64,000 nt of DNA from NCBI GenBank assembly GCA_015066515.1, contig SVOH01000010.1:1-64000 (forward strand). Direction: 5' to 3'. Position numbers and translations under genes: made by a program. Below, piece after piece: positions 34,351-44,200 of the stretch. The stretch comes from Oscillospiraceae bacterium. Lineage in GTDB: Bacteria > Bacillota > Clostridia > Oscillospirales > Acutalibacteraceae. Under the pieces are notes generated by a model. The model was not told the DNA's origin. It worked only from the letters and a program-made list of their open reading frames with translations, and did not search any database. Position 1 is the stretch's first letter. Every line of letters begins with the position of its first letter.

Positions 34351-35038
34351 AAATTTATTTAAAGGACTATTTGATACAGATTTAACTACGGTCATCAGTG
34401 TTACCGATTTTCTGCTCTGCTTGGGGTGCTCTCTTGTATTAGGACTTGTAATGGCATTTGCCTATATGTACCGCACCCGTTATACAAAGAGCTTTGTTGT
34501 TACACTTGCTCTGCTCCCTGCGGTCGTTTGTATCGTTATTATGATGGTCAACGGTAATGTAGGCGCTGGTGTTGCGGTTGCCGGAGCTTTCAGCCTTGTG
34601 CGTTTCCGTTCTGTTCCCGGTACTGCAAAAGAAATCTGCACACTGTTTCTCGCAATGGGCGCAGGACTTATTGCAGGTATGGGATATCTCAGCTTTGCAG
34701 CATTGTTCACCCTTGTTATGTGCATTATATTTTTGCTATACAACCATTTGGATTTTGGCTCAAAAAAGAACGCTGCCACCTACAAAACATTTACTATCGT
34801 TATCCCCGAAGATTTAGATTACACAGGTGTGTTTGATGATATTTTCAAAGCATATACCACATCCTTCGACCTCACCCGTGTAAAAAGCACCAATATGGGC
34901 AGTATGTTTAAGCTGACATACAATGTGGTTTTGCGTGATATAACTAAGGAAAAAGAAATGATCGATAAGCTTCGTTGTCGAAACGGTAATCTTGAAATCA
35001 CCGTATCTAAGCAAGAAACTACAGTGACAGAGCTTTAA
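34343..35038 (+). CDS. DUF4956 membrane protein
   Basis: A 231-residue protein with four to five membrane helices (about 20-130), the conserved GNVGAGVAVAGAFSLVRFRS segment and a cytosolic C-terminal domain of about 90 residues (FDDIFKAYT, LTRVKSTNMGS). It is the standard partner of bacterial VTC-domain proteins. Function is unknown; a polyphosphate or anion channel role is a guess. It overlaps the VTC gene, and the next gene begins 15 bases downstream. Confidence 0.8.
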   Translation: MLENLFKGLFDTDLTTVISVTDFLLCLGCSLVLGLVMAFAYMYRTRYTKSFVVTLALLPAVVCIVIMMVNGNVGAGVAVAGAFSLVRFRSVPGTAKEICTLFLAMGAGLIAGMGYLSFAALFTLVMCIIFLLYNHLDFGSKKNAATYKTFTIVIPEDLDYTGVFDDIFKAYTTSFDLTRVKSTNMGSMFKLTYNVVLRDITKEKEMIDKLRCRNGNLEITVSKQETTVTEL

Positions 35039-35053
35039 TTTGAGGGGTGCTTT

Positions 35054-36895
35054 ATGAAGAAAACTTTATCCATATTATTGATTTTCGCCTTGGTATGTTT
35101 CTTGTTCGCAGGTTGCGGAAAGCCCAGTGATAACGATGGAACAATCGATAATAATAGCGAATCAAGCGTTTCAGATACATCAGACACAACTTCCGATCCC
35201 GTAGATGTGGACTTTTCTCAAACGGATGACGATATGTTTACTGACCGTGATGGTAAAACGGAGTATGATGAAAGCAAGGCCGTGTCCATTCAACTGAAAG
35301 GAGACTCAGCAACATCAAGCTCCAACAGTGTAAAAATTTCCGACAGCACGGTAACAATAACAGAAGAAGCAACCTATATAATTTCAGGAACACTTACAGA
35401 CGGTATGATTATCATCAATGCTGAGGATACCGCTAAATTGCAGCTCGTACTGAACGGCGTGGATATTACCAGTAAGACCTCTGCTGCACTGTATATTCTT
35501 GAAGCTGATAAAGTGTTTGTAACACTTGCAGATGGAACGGAAAACACCCTTGCCAACGGCGGATCTTTCACCGCAATTGATGAAAATAACATTGATGCCG
35601 CAGTATTCTCCAAACAAGACTTGACCTTCAACGGATCGGGCAGTTTAACAGTAACCTCTCCTGCGGCGCACGGTATTGTCTGCAAAGATGAACTTGTGTT
35701 CACAGGCGGAACTTACACAGTAAATTCTGCATCTCACGGTTTGGATGCTAACGACAGCGTTAGGATCTCAAGTTCAACAAAACTCACTATTGATGCAGGC
35801 AAGGACGGCATTCACTGCGAAAATACCGATGATGCCTCACTTGGCTTTATTTATATCTCTGACGGCACGATGAATATTGAAGCCGAAGGCGATGGTATCT
35901 CCGCAGGTGCTTATGTGCAGATTGAAAACGGTACTTTTGATCTTCTTATCGGCGGTGGCAGCGAAAACGGAAGTAAGGAACACTCAGATAACTTTGGCGG
36001 CTTTATGGGCGGCGGTGGTCACGGTGGAATGCGACCAGGCAGCTCACAAAGCTCAACCACCTCGACCGATGAAAGCAGCACGAGTATGAAGGGCATTAAA
36101 GCAGCAAACAGTCTTCTGATCAGTGGCGGTACTTTTAAGATCGACTCTGCCGATGACTCTGTTCATTCAGATGTATCGGTTACAATAAACGGTGGCACAT
36201 TTGAAATCGCATCCGGTGACGATGCCATCCACGCAGAAGAAAATCTCACCATTACAGCAGGAACTTTCAATATTACTGAAAGTTATGAAGGCTTGGAAGC
36301 TCTCAACATTGATGTTAAGGGTGGAGAATTTAAGATAGTCGCCAGTGATGACGGTCTCAATGCCGCAGGCGGAACGGATTCCAGTGGTACTACTGGTGGC
36401 AGAGATGGAATGTTCGGCGGAGGTCACGGAGGCGGCCCCGGTGGTATGGGCGGTGGAATGTCTTCGGGTAACGGCAGTATTGTTATCTCTGGCGGAAAAC
36501 TTTACGTGAAAGCATCCGGCGACGGCATTGATGCAAACGGTACGCTTACGATATCGGGTGGATACACCATTGTTACAGGTCCTACACAAGGCGATACAGC
36601 AACACTTGATTATGATAAGAGTGCAACAATTACGGGTGGCACATTTATCGGTACAGGTGCATCCGGTATGGCACAGACATTTAGTGATTCCAAGCAAGGT
36701 GTTGTAGCGGTGAGTGTAGGTAATCAAAGTGCAGGGACTAATATTACACTGAAAGATAAAAGCGGTAATACAATTATCGAGTATGCTCCCGAATTATCTT
36801 TTGCAGTTGTGATCCTAAGCAGTCCCGATATTGTATCCGGTGAGATCTATACAATCACTGTGGGTTTGGAATCGGGAGAATTTGAAGCGAATTGA
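35054..36895 (+). CDS. Secreted lipoprotein with beta-helix carbohydrate-binding-like repeats
   Basis: A 613-residue lipoprotein: lipobox LFAGCGK (Cys about 22), a Ser/Asp/Thr-rich spacer (about 25-70), then repeats such as ISGGTF-KI-AS-DD-IHA through about residue 580 that form a parallel beta-helix, broken by two Gly-rich loops (GGFMGGGGHGGM and GGGHGGGPGGMGGGM). This is the carbohydrate-binding domain protein (DUF4353 type) commonly found with VTC and DUF4956 proteins. Its ligand is unknown. It closes the three-gene operon. Confidence 0.75.
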   Translation: MKKTLSILLIFALVCFLFAGCGKPSDNDGTIDNNSESSVSDTSDTTSDPVDVDFSQTDDDMFTDRDGKTEYDESKAVSIQLKGDSATSSSNSVKISDSTVTITEEATYIISGTLTDGMIIINAEDTAKLQLVLNGVDITSKTSAALYILEADKVFVTLADGTENTLANGGSFTAIDENNIDAAVFSKQDLTFNGSGSLTVTSPAAHGIVCKDELVFTGGTYTVNSASHGLDANDSVRISSSTKLTIDAGKDGIHCENTDDASLGFIYISDGTMNIEAEGDGISAGAYVQIENGTFDLLIGGGSENGSKEHSDNFGGFMGGGGHGGMRPGSSQSSTTSTDESSTSMKGIKAANSLLISGGTFKIDSADDSVHSDVSVTINGGTFEIASGDDAIHAEENLTITAGTFNITESYEGLEALNIDVKGGEFKIVASDDGLNAAGGTDSSGTTGGRDGMFGGGHGGGPGGMGGGMSSGNGSIVISGGKLYVKASGDGIDANGTLTISGGYTIVTGPTQGDTATLDYDKSATITGGTFIGTGASGMAQTFSDSKQGVVAVSVGNQSAGTNITLKDKSGNTIIEYAPELSFAVVILSSPDIVSGEIYTITVGLESGEFEAN

Positions 36896-36905
36896 TAAGG
36901 TTATA

Positions 36906-36942
36906 TTAACGGCATAGTGCAAAATCTTTGCCGTTAATTTTA
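36906..36942 (+). terminator. Terminator after the VTC cluster
   Basis: TTAACGGCA pairs with TGCCGTTAA, followed by TTTTATA. Confidence 0.7.
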
Positions 36943-37140
36943 TAAATAGCTTGAATTTTCGCATTAAATTGCTTATAATATTTTTGTCAGCGTGACAACA
37001 CAGTGACAACAAAAATCTTGATAGTCCATATTTTGTGGATAATCTGAACACTCTCGATAATGTGAGTAAAAATACCCATACAAAATTGTTTAAGTCACAG
37101 TTTTCGGGAGCGAGTGGGAATGATACTATATGGTTTTCGA
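36943..37140. other. Intergenic stretch without a recognised gene
   Basis: About 200 bases with GTGACAAC-type direct repeats near 36988-37015 (GCGTGACAAC and CAGTGACAAC) and no credible frame or ribosome site. A terminator follows at 37141, so something upstream may once have been transcribed here; it may mark the edge of the VTC island. Confidence 0.3.
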
Positions 37141-37174
37141 GTGGCTTGAAACATAAGTTTTAAGCCGCTTTTTT
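37141..37174 (+). terminator. Orphan terminator before the radical SAM gene
   Basis: GTGGCTT and AAC pair with GTT and AAGCCGC, followed by TTTTTT. No intact gene precedes it within 240 bases. Confidence 0.65.
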
Positions 37175-37195
37175 ACAACGAATAAGGGGGCGGCT

Positions 37196-38023
37196 ATGTA
37201 CAACAAGGTTTATATAGAAATCACAAATATATGCAATATGAACTGTTCTTTTTGCCACGGTCACTCTCGCGCGCCGCGGCAAATGAGTATGGACGAGTTT
37301 GCGCTTATTCTTGAAAGGCTAAAAGAGCAGACGAAATACATATATTATCATCTTATGGGCGAGCCGACAACACATCCTCTACTTCCTGAGTTTATAAAAT
37401 TAGCAAGCAAGTATGGTTACAAATCAATCGTTACTACCAACGGCACGCTTTTAAATAAATGCGGCGACAGCCTTTTAAATGCGGGCGTGCACAAGGTTAA
37501 CATTTCCCTACATAGCTTTGAAAATGGTACAGACTGCGAGCACGCACAGTATATGCACCATCTTATAGATTTTGCAAAAAAAGCAGCAGACAATGGTGTT
37601 ATTGCGGTCTTTCGAATGTGGAATAACGGTTTTGATGATGGCAAAAATGAAAAGGCAATTACCATTTTAAAAGAAAATATATCGGGCGAGTGGGTAAAGA
37701 ATACCCGAGGGATAAGAATACGTGATAAAATACACATTGAATGGGGCGAGCGTTTTGAGTGGCCCGATTTGGCGGCTCAAATTAAAGGCGATAAATTTTA
37801 TTGTTATGCCCTAAAAGACCAGTTTGGTATTCTTGTCGACGGTACTGTGGTGCCGTGCTGCCTTGATAGCGATGGCGTTATAAATCTTGGCAATATATAT
37901 AAAAGTGATATCGCTACCATTTTAAATTCTGTAAGAGCCAATAAGATAGCAGATGGCTTTAAGTGCGGTGTGGCTAATGAAAACCTATGTAAAAAGTGCG
38001 GCTACGCACAAAGATTTGTATAG
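37196..38023 (+). CDS. Radical SAM/SPASM-type protein
   Basis: A 275-residue radical SAM enzyme. The [4Fe-4S] motif is CNMNCSFC (Cys13, Cys17, Cys20), followed by the LMGEPTTHP and TTNGTLLN segments. The C-terminal part has Cys pairs CC and C-x(n)-CKKC that fit a SPASM/Twitch auxiliary cluster. Such proteins modify peptides or act in cofactor and sugar metabolism. No precursor peptide is visible next to it, so the substrate is unknown. AAGGGGG precedes the ATG. It is monocistronic. Confidence 0.8.
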   Translation: MYNKVYIEITNICNMNCSFCHGHSRAPRQMSMDEFALILERLKEQTKYIYYHLMGEPTTHPLLPEFIKLASKYGYKSIVTTNGTLLNKCGDSLLNAGVHKVNISLHSFENGTDCEHAQYMHHLIDFAKKAADNGVIAVFRMWNNGFDDGKNEKAITILKENISGEWVKNTRGIRIRDKIHIEWGERFEWPDLAAQIKGDKFYCYALKDQFGILVDGTVVPCCLDSDGVINLGNIYKSDIATILNSVRANKIADGFKCGVANENLCKKCGYAQRFV

Positions 38024-38037
38024 TAAAATTTTTAATA

Positions 38038-38071
38038 AACAAGCTTTGCAAAACCATGCAAAGCTTGTTTT
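38038..38071 (+). terminator. Terminator after the radical SAM gene
   Basis: AACAAGCTTTGCA pairs with TGCAAAGCTTGTT, followed by TT. Confidence 0.75.
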
Positions 38072-38178
38072 GGTATATTATGCATATAAAATATAAAAAA
38101 TTTTTAGTCAACATTTTAAAATTTAGTAAAAAATAGTAAGTTTTAATATATTTTTTCATAAAATACAGGCATTTTTTG

Positions 38179-38207
38179 TTGATTTTTGTCAAGTTTTGTT
38201 ATATAAT
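38179..38207 (+). promoter_or_regulatory. Promoter for the lipoprotein and probably the VWA-tubulin operon
   Basis: TTGATT (38179-38184) and TATAAT (38202-38207) with 17-base spacing. No terminator or second clear promoter lies between the lipoprotein and the VWA gene. Confidence 0.6.
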
Positions 38208-38279
38208 TGCTCTATATATAAGTGTAATTATATCCTTTTGTTGCGCTTTATATGTAAAAACCATTTTGGAGGAGATTTT

Positions 38280-38618
38280 ATGTTTAAAAAAGGGTTAAAG
38301 AGCATCGCAATTGTGCTTTTAGTATTTGTGATGTTGTTCTCAATGGTAGCGTGCGGTAACAAGCTAAGCGGCACATACACCAACTCGGAAGGGCTTGTTA
38401 AATTAAGCTACACATTTAAGGAAGACAATATTGTAGAGACCAACGCATTGGGTATTGATCTTAATTGGGATGGTCTAAAAATTGAGTACGAAATTGAAAA
38501 GGGTAAAATTACATTTACTTATAGCGTAGCAGGACTCAGCTACGATAAAGAATGCGACTTCGAAAAGAAGGGTAACTCTATATTTATTGACGGCAAAGAA
38601 TTTATTAAAGAAAAGTAA
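38280..38618 (+). CDS. Small lipoprotein
   Basis: A 112-residue lipoprotein: signal peptide with lipobox FSMVACGN (Cys about 23) and a beta-rich domain of about 85 residues (KLSGTYTNSEG, LSYTF, KITFTYSV, FIDGKEF). The pattern of GTY-start and paired strands is common to small Clostridia lipoproteins of unknown role. GGAGGAG precedes the ATG. It ends 36 bases before the VWA gene, so it may be the first gene of that operon. Confidence 0.7.
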   Translation: MFKKGLKSIAIVLLVFVMLFSMVACGNKLSGTYTNSEGLVKLSYTFKEDNIVETNALGIDLNWDGLKIEYEIEKGKITFTYSVAGLSYDKECDFEKKGNSIFIDGKEFIKEK

Positions 38619-38654
38619 TATATATTCTTTTGAATGTAGAGAGGAGATGATGGT

Positions 38655-41204
38655 GTGAAAAAATGTATGAGTGTGCTCCTCGCGGTTTGCTTGCTGGTAT
38701 CGTGCGTATTGGTTGGTGCCCCTGTGGTGCACGCTGCAAAAAAGGAAGCACCTAAAAGAGCGATAGCAATAGTATTTGATAACTCGGGTTCAATGTATCT
38801 TGACAAAAAGCAAGACTGGTGCCGAGCAACCTACGCTATGGAGGTTTTTGCCTCAATGCTCAACAAGGGTGACACCCTTACCATTTACCCGATGTGGCCA
38901 ATTGAGGTTGAGGGTAAAACCTATACAATGGACAGTCCGTTCCAAATAACCGACGCATCGCAATCGGTAAAAATTCGTGAGATATATTCACCAGAGGCAA
39001 AGGGAACTCCGATAGATACCATTGATTGCGCATCAAACGGCTTAAAGGCTGCAACAGCAGACGAAAAGTATATGATTGTACTTACCGACGGTGATTCTTT
39101 TTACTTGAACGGCGCCGATCTAAAGGGTAAGACAAAGGGGGAACTTGACAAACGCTTTAAGGCGTTGGCGGGCCCCGATATGACGGTAATGTATTTGGGT
39201 GTTGGTAAACAGACTGTAATGCCCGACACTGCTGAGTCAGATTATTTTGTTAAAAAGCACGCAAAAGACAGTGCAAATGTTTTATCATCACTGACCGAGA
39301 TGTGTAATAAAATATTTGGCCGTGATTCACTGCCCCAAAAACGCATCAACGGTAATACCATTGACTTTGATATTTCAATGAGCAAGGTAATCGTTTTTGT
39401 TCAGGGTGAAAACATCGCAGATCTAAAGGTTACCGGTGCTAAAGGTGAAATGGGCACTAAGGCGGGTTCTACTGCAACCAAGTACAGCACGAAAGGTACA
39501 GGTCGATGTGAATCGGTACCTGACACTTCTTTACAGGGTATGATGGTTACTTATACCGATTGTGCGTCAGGGCAGTATACAATCAATCACTCGGGTAAAG
39601 CAACCAGTATAGAGGTTTATTACGAGCCCGATGCCGATCTTGATTTTGTATTTACCGATGCCGACGACAATGACGTAGACCCCAAAGAGCTTTATGAAGG
39701 TGACTATAAGGTTGCTTTTGGTATGAAGGACGCTAAAACAGGTCAGCTTATTGAATCAGACCTGCTTGGCAAACCGAAATATGAGGGCAGTTACTTTATA
39801 AATGGTGAAGAACATAAAATAAATGCCGAGGGCTTTAGCGGTGAGGTACCGATAAGTCTTAAGATGGACGATACCTTTGAAGCAAAGCTTACAGCCACCT
39901 ATCTTAGTGACTACACCATCTCAAAGGATTCTACCGATTTTGGTTGGCCCGAGGGCGGTATCAAGGTAGCGGCAATGCCTGCAGGTTTGTTAAAGCTTGA
40001 AATTACAGGCGGCGAAAGAGTGTATTCGCTTCAGACCCTCGAACAAGGACAGCCCTACATTGCCAAGGTTTATTATCAAGGCGCACAGCTTACCGGTAAA
40101 GAGCTTGAAAAGGTAAAGCTGTCTTGGGACGATAACACAACCCACGCCAAGATAGAATCAACCTTTAAAGACGACCATTACGAATTAAAGCTTGGTTATA
40201 AAAATCCGGAATCTAAAAAAGATACCGTGTGCGGCAAATGTAAGGTTGCAATAAATGCGGCTTACGCGGCCCCCGGTAGTGATGAGGCAACTGCAAAGAG
40301 AACGCTTACCTATCACATCGATAGCGACGAAGCCACCTTTAAGATGGATCTTACCGCTCAACAGGATTACATCGTAATCAAAGAACTCGATAGTAGCGAG
40401 CCAATTATTGCTAAGCTTAAGGTAAACGGTAATCCGCTCACACCAGAAGAATTTGCAAGAGTGAAGCTTGAAGTAAAGTGTGACAAAATTAAATACACAC
40501 TTACACCAAACGAAAGCGATTCCTCTTATTCTATAAAGCTTGGTGCTACTAAGGGTATTGCCGAAGGTAAATATCCAATCGAGGTAAAAGCGATTTACAC
40601 TGATGCCGTAGGCCGACCAAGCGAGGTAAATGGCGGAGTGGTTGTAACACTTAGCAACACACCACTATGGCTTAAGTGGTTAATAGTGATTAGCTTACTT
40701 ATCATACTGTTTGTTATCATTTGGATGATACTTCATATTAGAGTGTTGCCAAAGAAAATCAAACCAATAGATGCAAGCATGAATTTCTATGGTGAAGATG
40801 TAACTCAAGACACCAAATTTAATATAAACGCAAGCAGAGGAACACGAACAGGCACGATGACTGTAAGTAGCGAATATGGCGGAACTAAGGCAAGCGTTAC
40901 AATGGTGATCAAGCCCGGTAAAGAAAGTTACCTATATAAGCCTCAGAAAAAACGCAGCATAGAGGTTGTTAAAGATTCTGTTAGAAAAATCGGATTGGCA
41001 ACAGTACAAAATGCTGATATAGGTACGACAGGATATGTATTTGATGAGGATAAGGACAATTTGATTCCTGCAATGGAGTCCAATAATAATTTTGTTTTAA
41101 GGCAGGGTAATGAAATAAGTTTTTCGGGACTTATGCCTGACGAACTTACCGGTAGAGATAGAGATTTTTCTACGAGCATAAAATTAAATTTTGTTAAAAG
41201 ATAA
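38655..41204 (+). CDS. Membrane-anchored VWA-domain protein
   Basis: An 849-residue protein. Signal peptide (about 1-27), extracellular VWA domain (about 35-225) with an intact MIDAS: DNSGSM (42-47), Thr in GTPID and Asp in LTDGD. Then several beta-sandwich domains (about 230-665), one membrane helix (about 671-698) and a cytoplasmic domain of about 150 residues rich in Thr/Lys. It is suited to bind a ligand outside and pass a signal or force inside. The start is GTG at 38655; GAGGAG lies 8 bases upstream and ATGs inside it lead to a stop. The tubulin-like gene follows after 23 bases. Confidence 0.8.
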   Translation: MKKCMSVLLAVCLLVSCVLVGAPVVHAAKKEAPKRAIAIVFDNSGSMYLDKKQDWCRATYAMEVFASMLNKGDTLTIYPMWPIEVEGKTYTMDSPFQITDASQSVKIREIYSPEAKGTPIDTIDCASNGLKAATADEKYMIVLTDGDSFYLNGADLKGKTKGELDKRFKALAGPDMTVMYLGVGKQTVMPDTAESDYFVKKHAKDSANVLSSLTEMCNKIFGRDSLPQKRINGNTIDFDISMSKVIVFVQGENIADLKVTGAKGEMGTKAGSTATKYSTKGTGRCESVPDTSLQGMMVTYTDCASGQYTINHSGKATSIEVYYEPDADLDFVFTDADDNDVDPKELYEGDYKVAFGMKDAKTGQLIESDLLGKPKYEGSYFINGEEHKINAEGFSGEVPISLKMDDTFEAKLTATYLSDYTISKDSTDFGWPEGGIKVAAMPAGLLKLEITGGERVYSLQTLEQGQPYIAKVYYQGAQLTGKELEKVKLSWDDNTTHAKIESTFKDDHYELKLGYKNPESKKDTVCGKCKVAINAAYAAPGSDEATAKRTLTYHIDSDEATFKMDLTAQQDYIVIKELDSSEPIIAKLKVNGNPLTPEEFARVKLEVKCDKIKYTLTPNESDSSYSIKLGATKGIAEGKYPIEVKAIYTDAVGRPSEVNGGVVVTLSNTPLWLKWLIVISLLIILFVIIWMILHIRVLPKKIKPIDASMNFYGEDVTQDTKFNINASRGTRTGTMTVSSEYGGTKASVTMVIKPGKESYLYKPQKKRSIEVVKDSVRKIGLATVQNADIGTTGYVFDEDKDNLIPAMESNNNFVLRQGNEISFSGLMPDELTGRDRDFSTSIKLNFVKR

Positions 41205-41227
41205 TTTAAAAGAGGAGATATAAAATT

Positions 41228-44200
41228 ATGAGCAACAATTCAGAAAAATTAAAGCCAAATGAAGTCGTAGCCCCAACCCTATTTATAGGCGTAGGTGGTA
41301 CAGGTTGTAAAATCGTTAAAAAGGTAGCCGATAAATGCTTGCCACAGGAAAAAGAGAACATAAATTTCTTGTGTCTTGATACCAACGTAAACGACCTTTC
41401 TGACATTGCAAACGGCAAGTCAAAGATTTACTGGGTTCAGACCTCTAACACTCAGACAGTAGGTAGTTACCTCGATTACGACGAGGAAGCTCGTAAAAAG
41501 TGGTTCCCAAAGAACGCAGTTATGTATGATAAAACCGTATCTGAGGGTGCAGGTCAGGTTCGTGCTATTTCTCGTTTGGCACTTAACGCTACTATCAAAA
41601 CCGGTAAAATTCGTCCGCTTTACGATGCAATTGATGATCTCTTCCGCAAGACTGGTAAAGAGATGAAGCAGGCAATGCGTGTCGTAATTGCATCTACTGC
41701 ATCTGGCGGTACAGGTTCTGGTATTATCTTGCCACTTACCATGTTTATCCGTGATTACGTTAAAGAAAAATATCCCAACACAAGCTTGATTGTTCGTTCA
41801 CTTATATTGCTCCCTGAAGTGCTTGATAGCGTTATCGACTCTCAGACTGAACGTGATAGCCAGGCTCGTAATGCGTATGCAACAATCAAAGAGATCAACG
41901 CATTCATGATGAAGGGTTCAGGCTTTATTGACCTTGACGAAGACCTTAAGCAGTTTAGCGATATGCACGTTAACGTATCTATCGCTGGTTCTGATAATCA
42001 AAAATCATTAGCATTGCTTCCTATGGACTTCTGCTTCCTTATGGACGGACAGGACGCTGAAGACAGCACAATGATTAGTATTGGTCAGTATGTTGAACAG
42101 GCTGCTCAGGCACTTTATGAGCAGAATATTGGTCCTATGCAGAAAAAGGCGTTTTCTGTAGAGGATAACATTATTAAAGAAATGACCAAGCCCGGCAATT
42201 ATGGTCGTAACCGTTTTGGTGGTATTGGTGCAGGCGTTATTAGATATCCTTATGAGAATGTTGTAGACTACGTATCTTATGACCTTGCTATGGATAGTAT
42301 TGGCGGCGAGGGCGATGCAACCAAGTGGACCAAGTATGATAACGCAATAAAGAAATACAAAGCTGAGCAGAAAAAGCTTGGTGTTCCTATGTCTACATGG
42401 GATTCTGACGGCAAGGTTTATTGCGATACTATGATCGCTGCAAAGGATCCGTTCTCGAAAGACCTTATTAACACATATGAACTCGAAGATCTTGATTCAA
42501 GAATTAAATTATTTAAAAACAGCTTTGAGGAAGAGGCATACAGAGTTGTAACAAAAGATCCTCAATTCACTTCTGCTTATAACGCAGCAAAACGTTGGTC
42601 CGGCAATCCTGGCTTTGGCGAGGGCGAGAATAAGATCTCTGACGCGGTTAACGCTTTGAACAGATATAGCAAGAGCGTATTGGCAAAGAGCAAAGACGGC
42701 AACCCAATTGTAGAAAATATTGTGGGCCGTTGGGCAGAAGCTTTGTTTACAAACGAACAAAAGACAATTTCTATAAAGGATAAGTATAGTATTGAAAGCT
42801 TGCTTAGAAACGCACAGGGCGAAATTTTACATCCTTGCGCAGTTCGTTATGTTCTTTACAAACTTATAGAAACATTCGAAGCTGGTGCAACATCAAAAGC
42901 ACACTTGCAGGCAGCAGAGCGTATAAATAATTTTAAGGCAAGAGAATATTCATTCAAGTTTAAGAAAGGTCCTGTTATTGGTATTGATGCTTTGGGCGAA
43001 CTTGCCGATAGAGAGCCAACCTTTATGGACAAACTTAAGGGATATAGCAAGCTTAACGACGAGGCTAACAATGATGTTCCTGCATACTTTAAAGCACTGG
43101 AAAACTATTGCAAGATGCTTGCAGCACACGCGGCTTATGCTAAGGCACTTGAGTATACAAGGGCGTTTGCTGAGCAGTTTGAAAACTTCTTTAGCACCTT
43201 CGTATATAAGGTTAAAGATCTTAGCCGCAAAAAGATTGATTTGATTGATGCATTGAAGTATAAGAAGGGCGATTCTTTTGTAAATATTTGTGCAACAGAA
43301 GAACTTTTGAACGAGCTCAGTAAGTTCTCATTACAAAAGGCGCAAAAAGAAACTACATTGCTTAATTCTACAATTAACGGCAATATCTTTGATGCAGTTA
43401 AAAACAACGCTATCTTTAAAATCGAGGTTGATAATGCGGGCGGCGGATATATTGAAGAAGATCGTCGTAAGGATATCTTTGATGATATTCTTATGGGTTA
43501 CTTCCGCGATAGCGTTAAGGAAAGATGCGACGATATAGATAAGGATATTATCGGTGCTATTGAGCTTGAGCAGCGTCTTAAAGAACGTATTCGTTTGCGC
43601 AGTGAAAACAATGGAGATACTCAGGTATTCGAAAGCGTATCTACCGAAGATGCCAAGAGACATATTCTTGAAGTTGTTGCAATGGGTGAGCGTATTGCGG
43701 CTCCTTCGGTACAACGTGTAACCAATGAAGAACCACGTGAAATCAAGGTTTGTGCATATAATAAGATTCTTCTTGACAACCGTAAGTTCCGCGTTAAAGA
43801 CCTTATGCCAAACGGTGAGGCTGTAGATACTGTTTCTAAGTATGAGATTCACTTCTACAATGCGCTTTACAACCTTACACCAAACAAGCTTAAGAAGTTT
43901 GCTGCCGCATTTGAAACCGAGACCGGTAAGAAGCAGGCAGGTACATACCATAAGGCATATACCGAGTATTCACGTCTTATCGGACCTGACTCTACCAAGA
44001 ACGCAGCTATTTCTACCCACATTGACAAGAGCTGGGATTCTATCAAGAGCATGCCAGAGCTTGACTTTAACTATCAGGATCTTGTTATCAAAAAGATTCA
44101 CAAGTCGTTTATCTACGGACTTATCCACAACGCTATTCAGCAGCGTCCGCTTTCTGCAGTTGCAAACGGCAAGAAGGTATTCTTGTATCGTGACTCTGAC

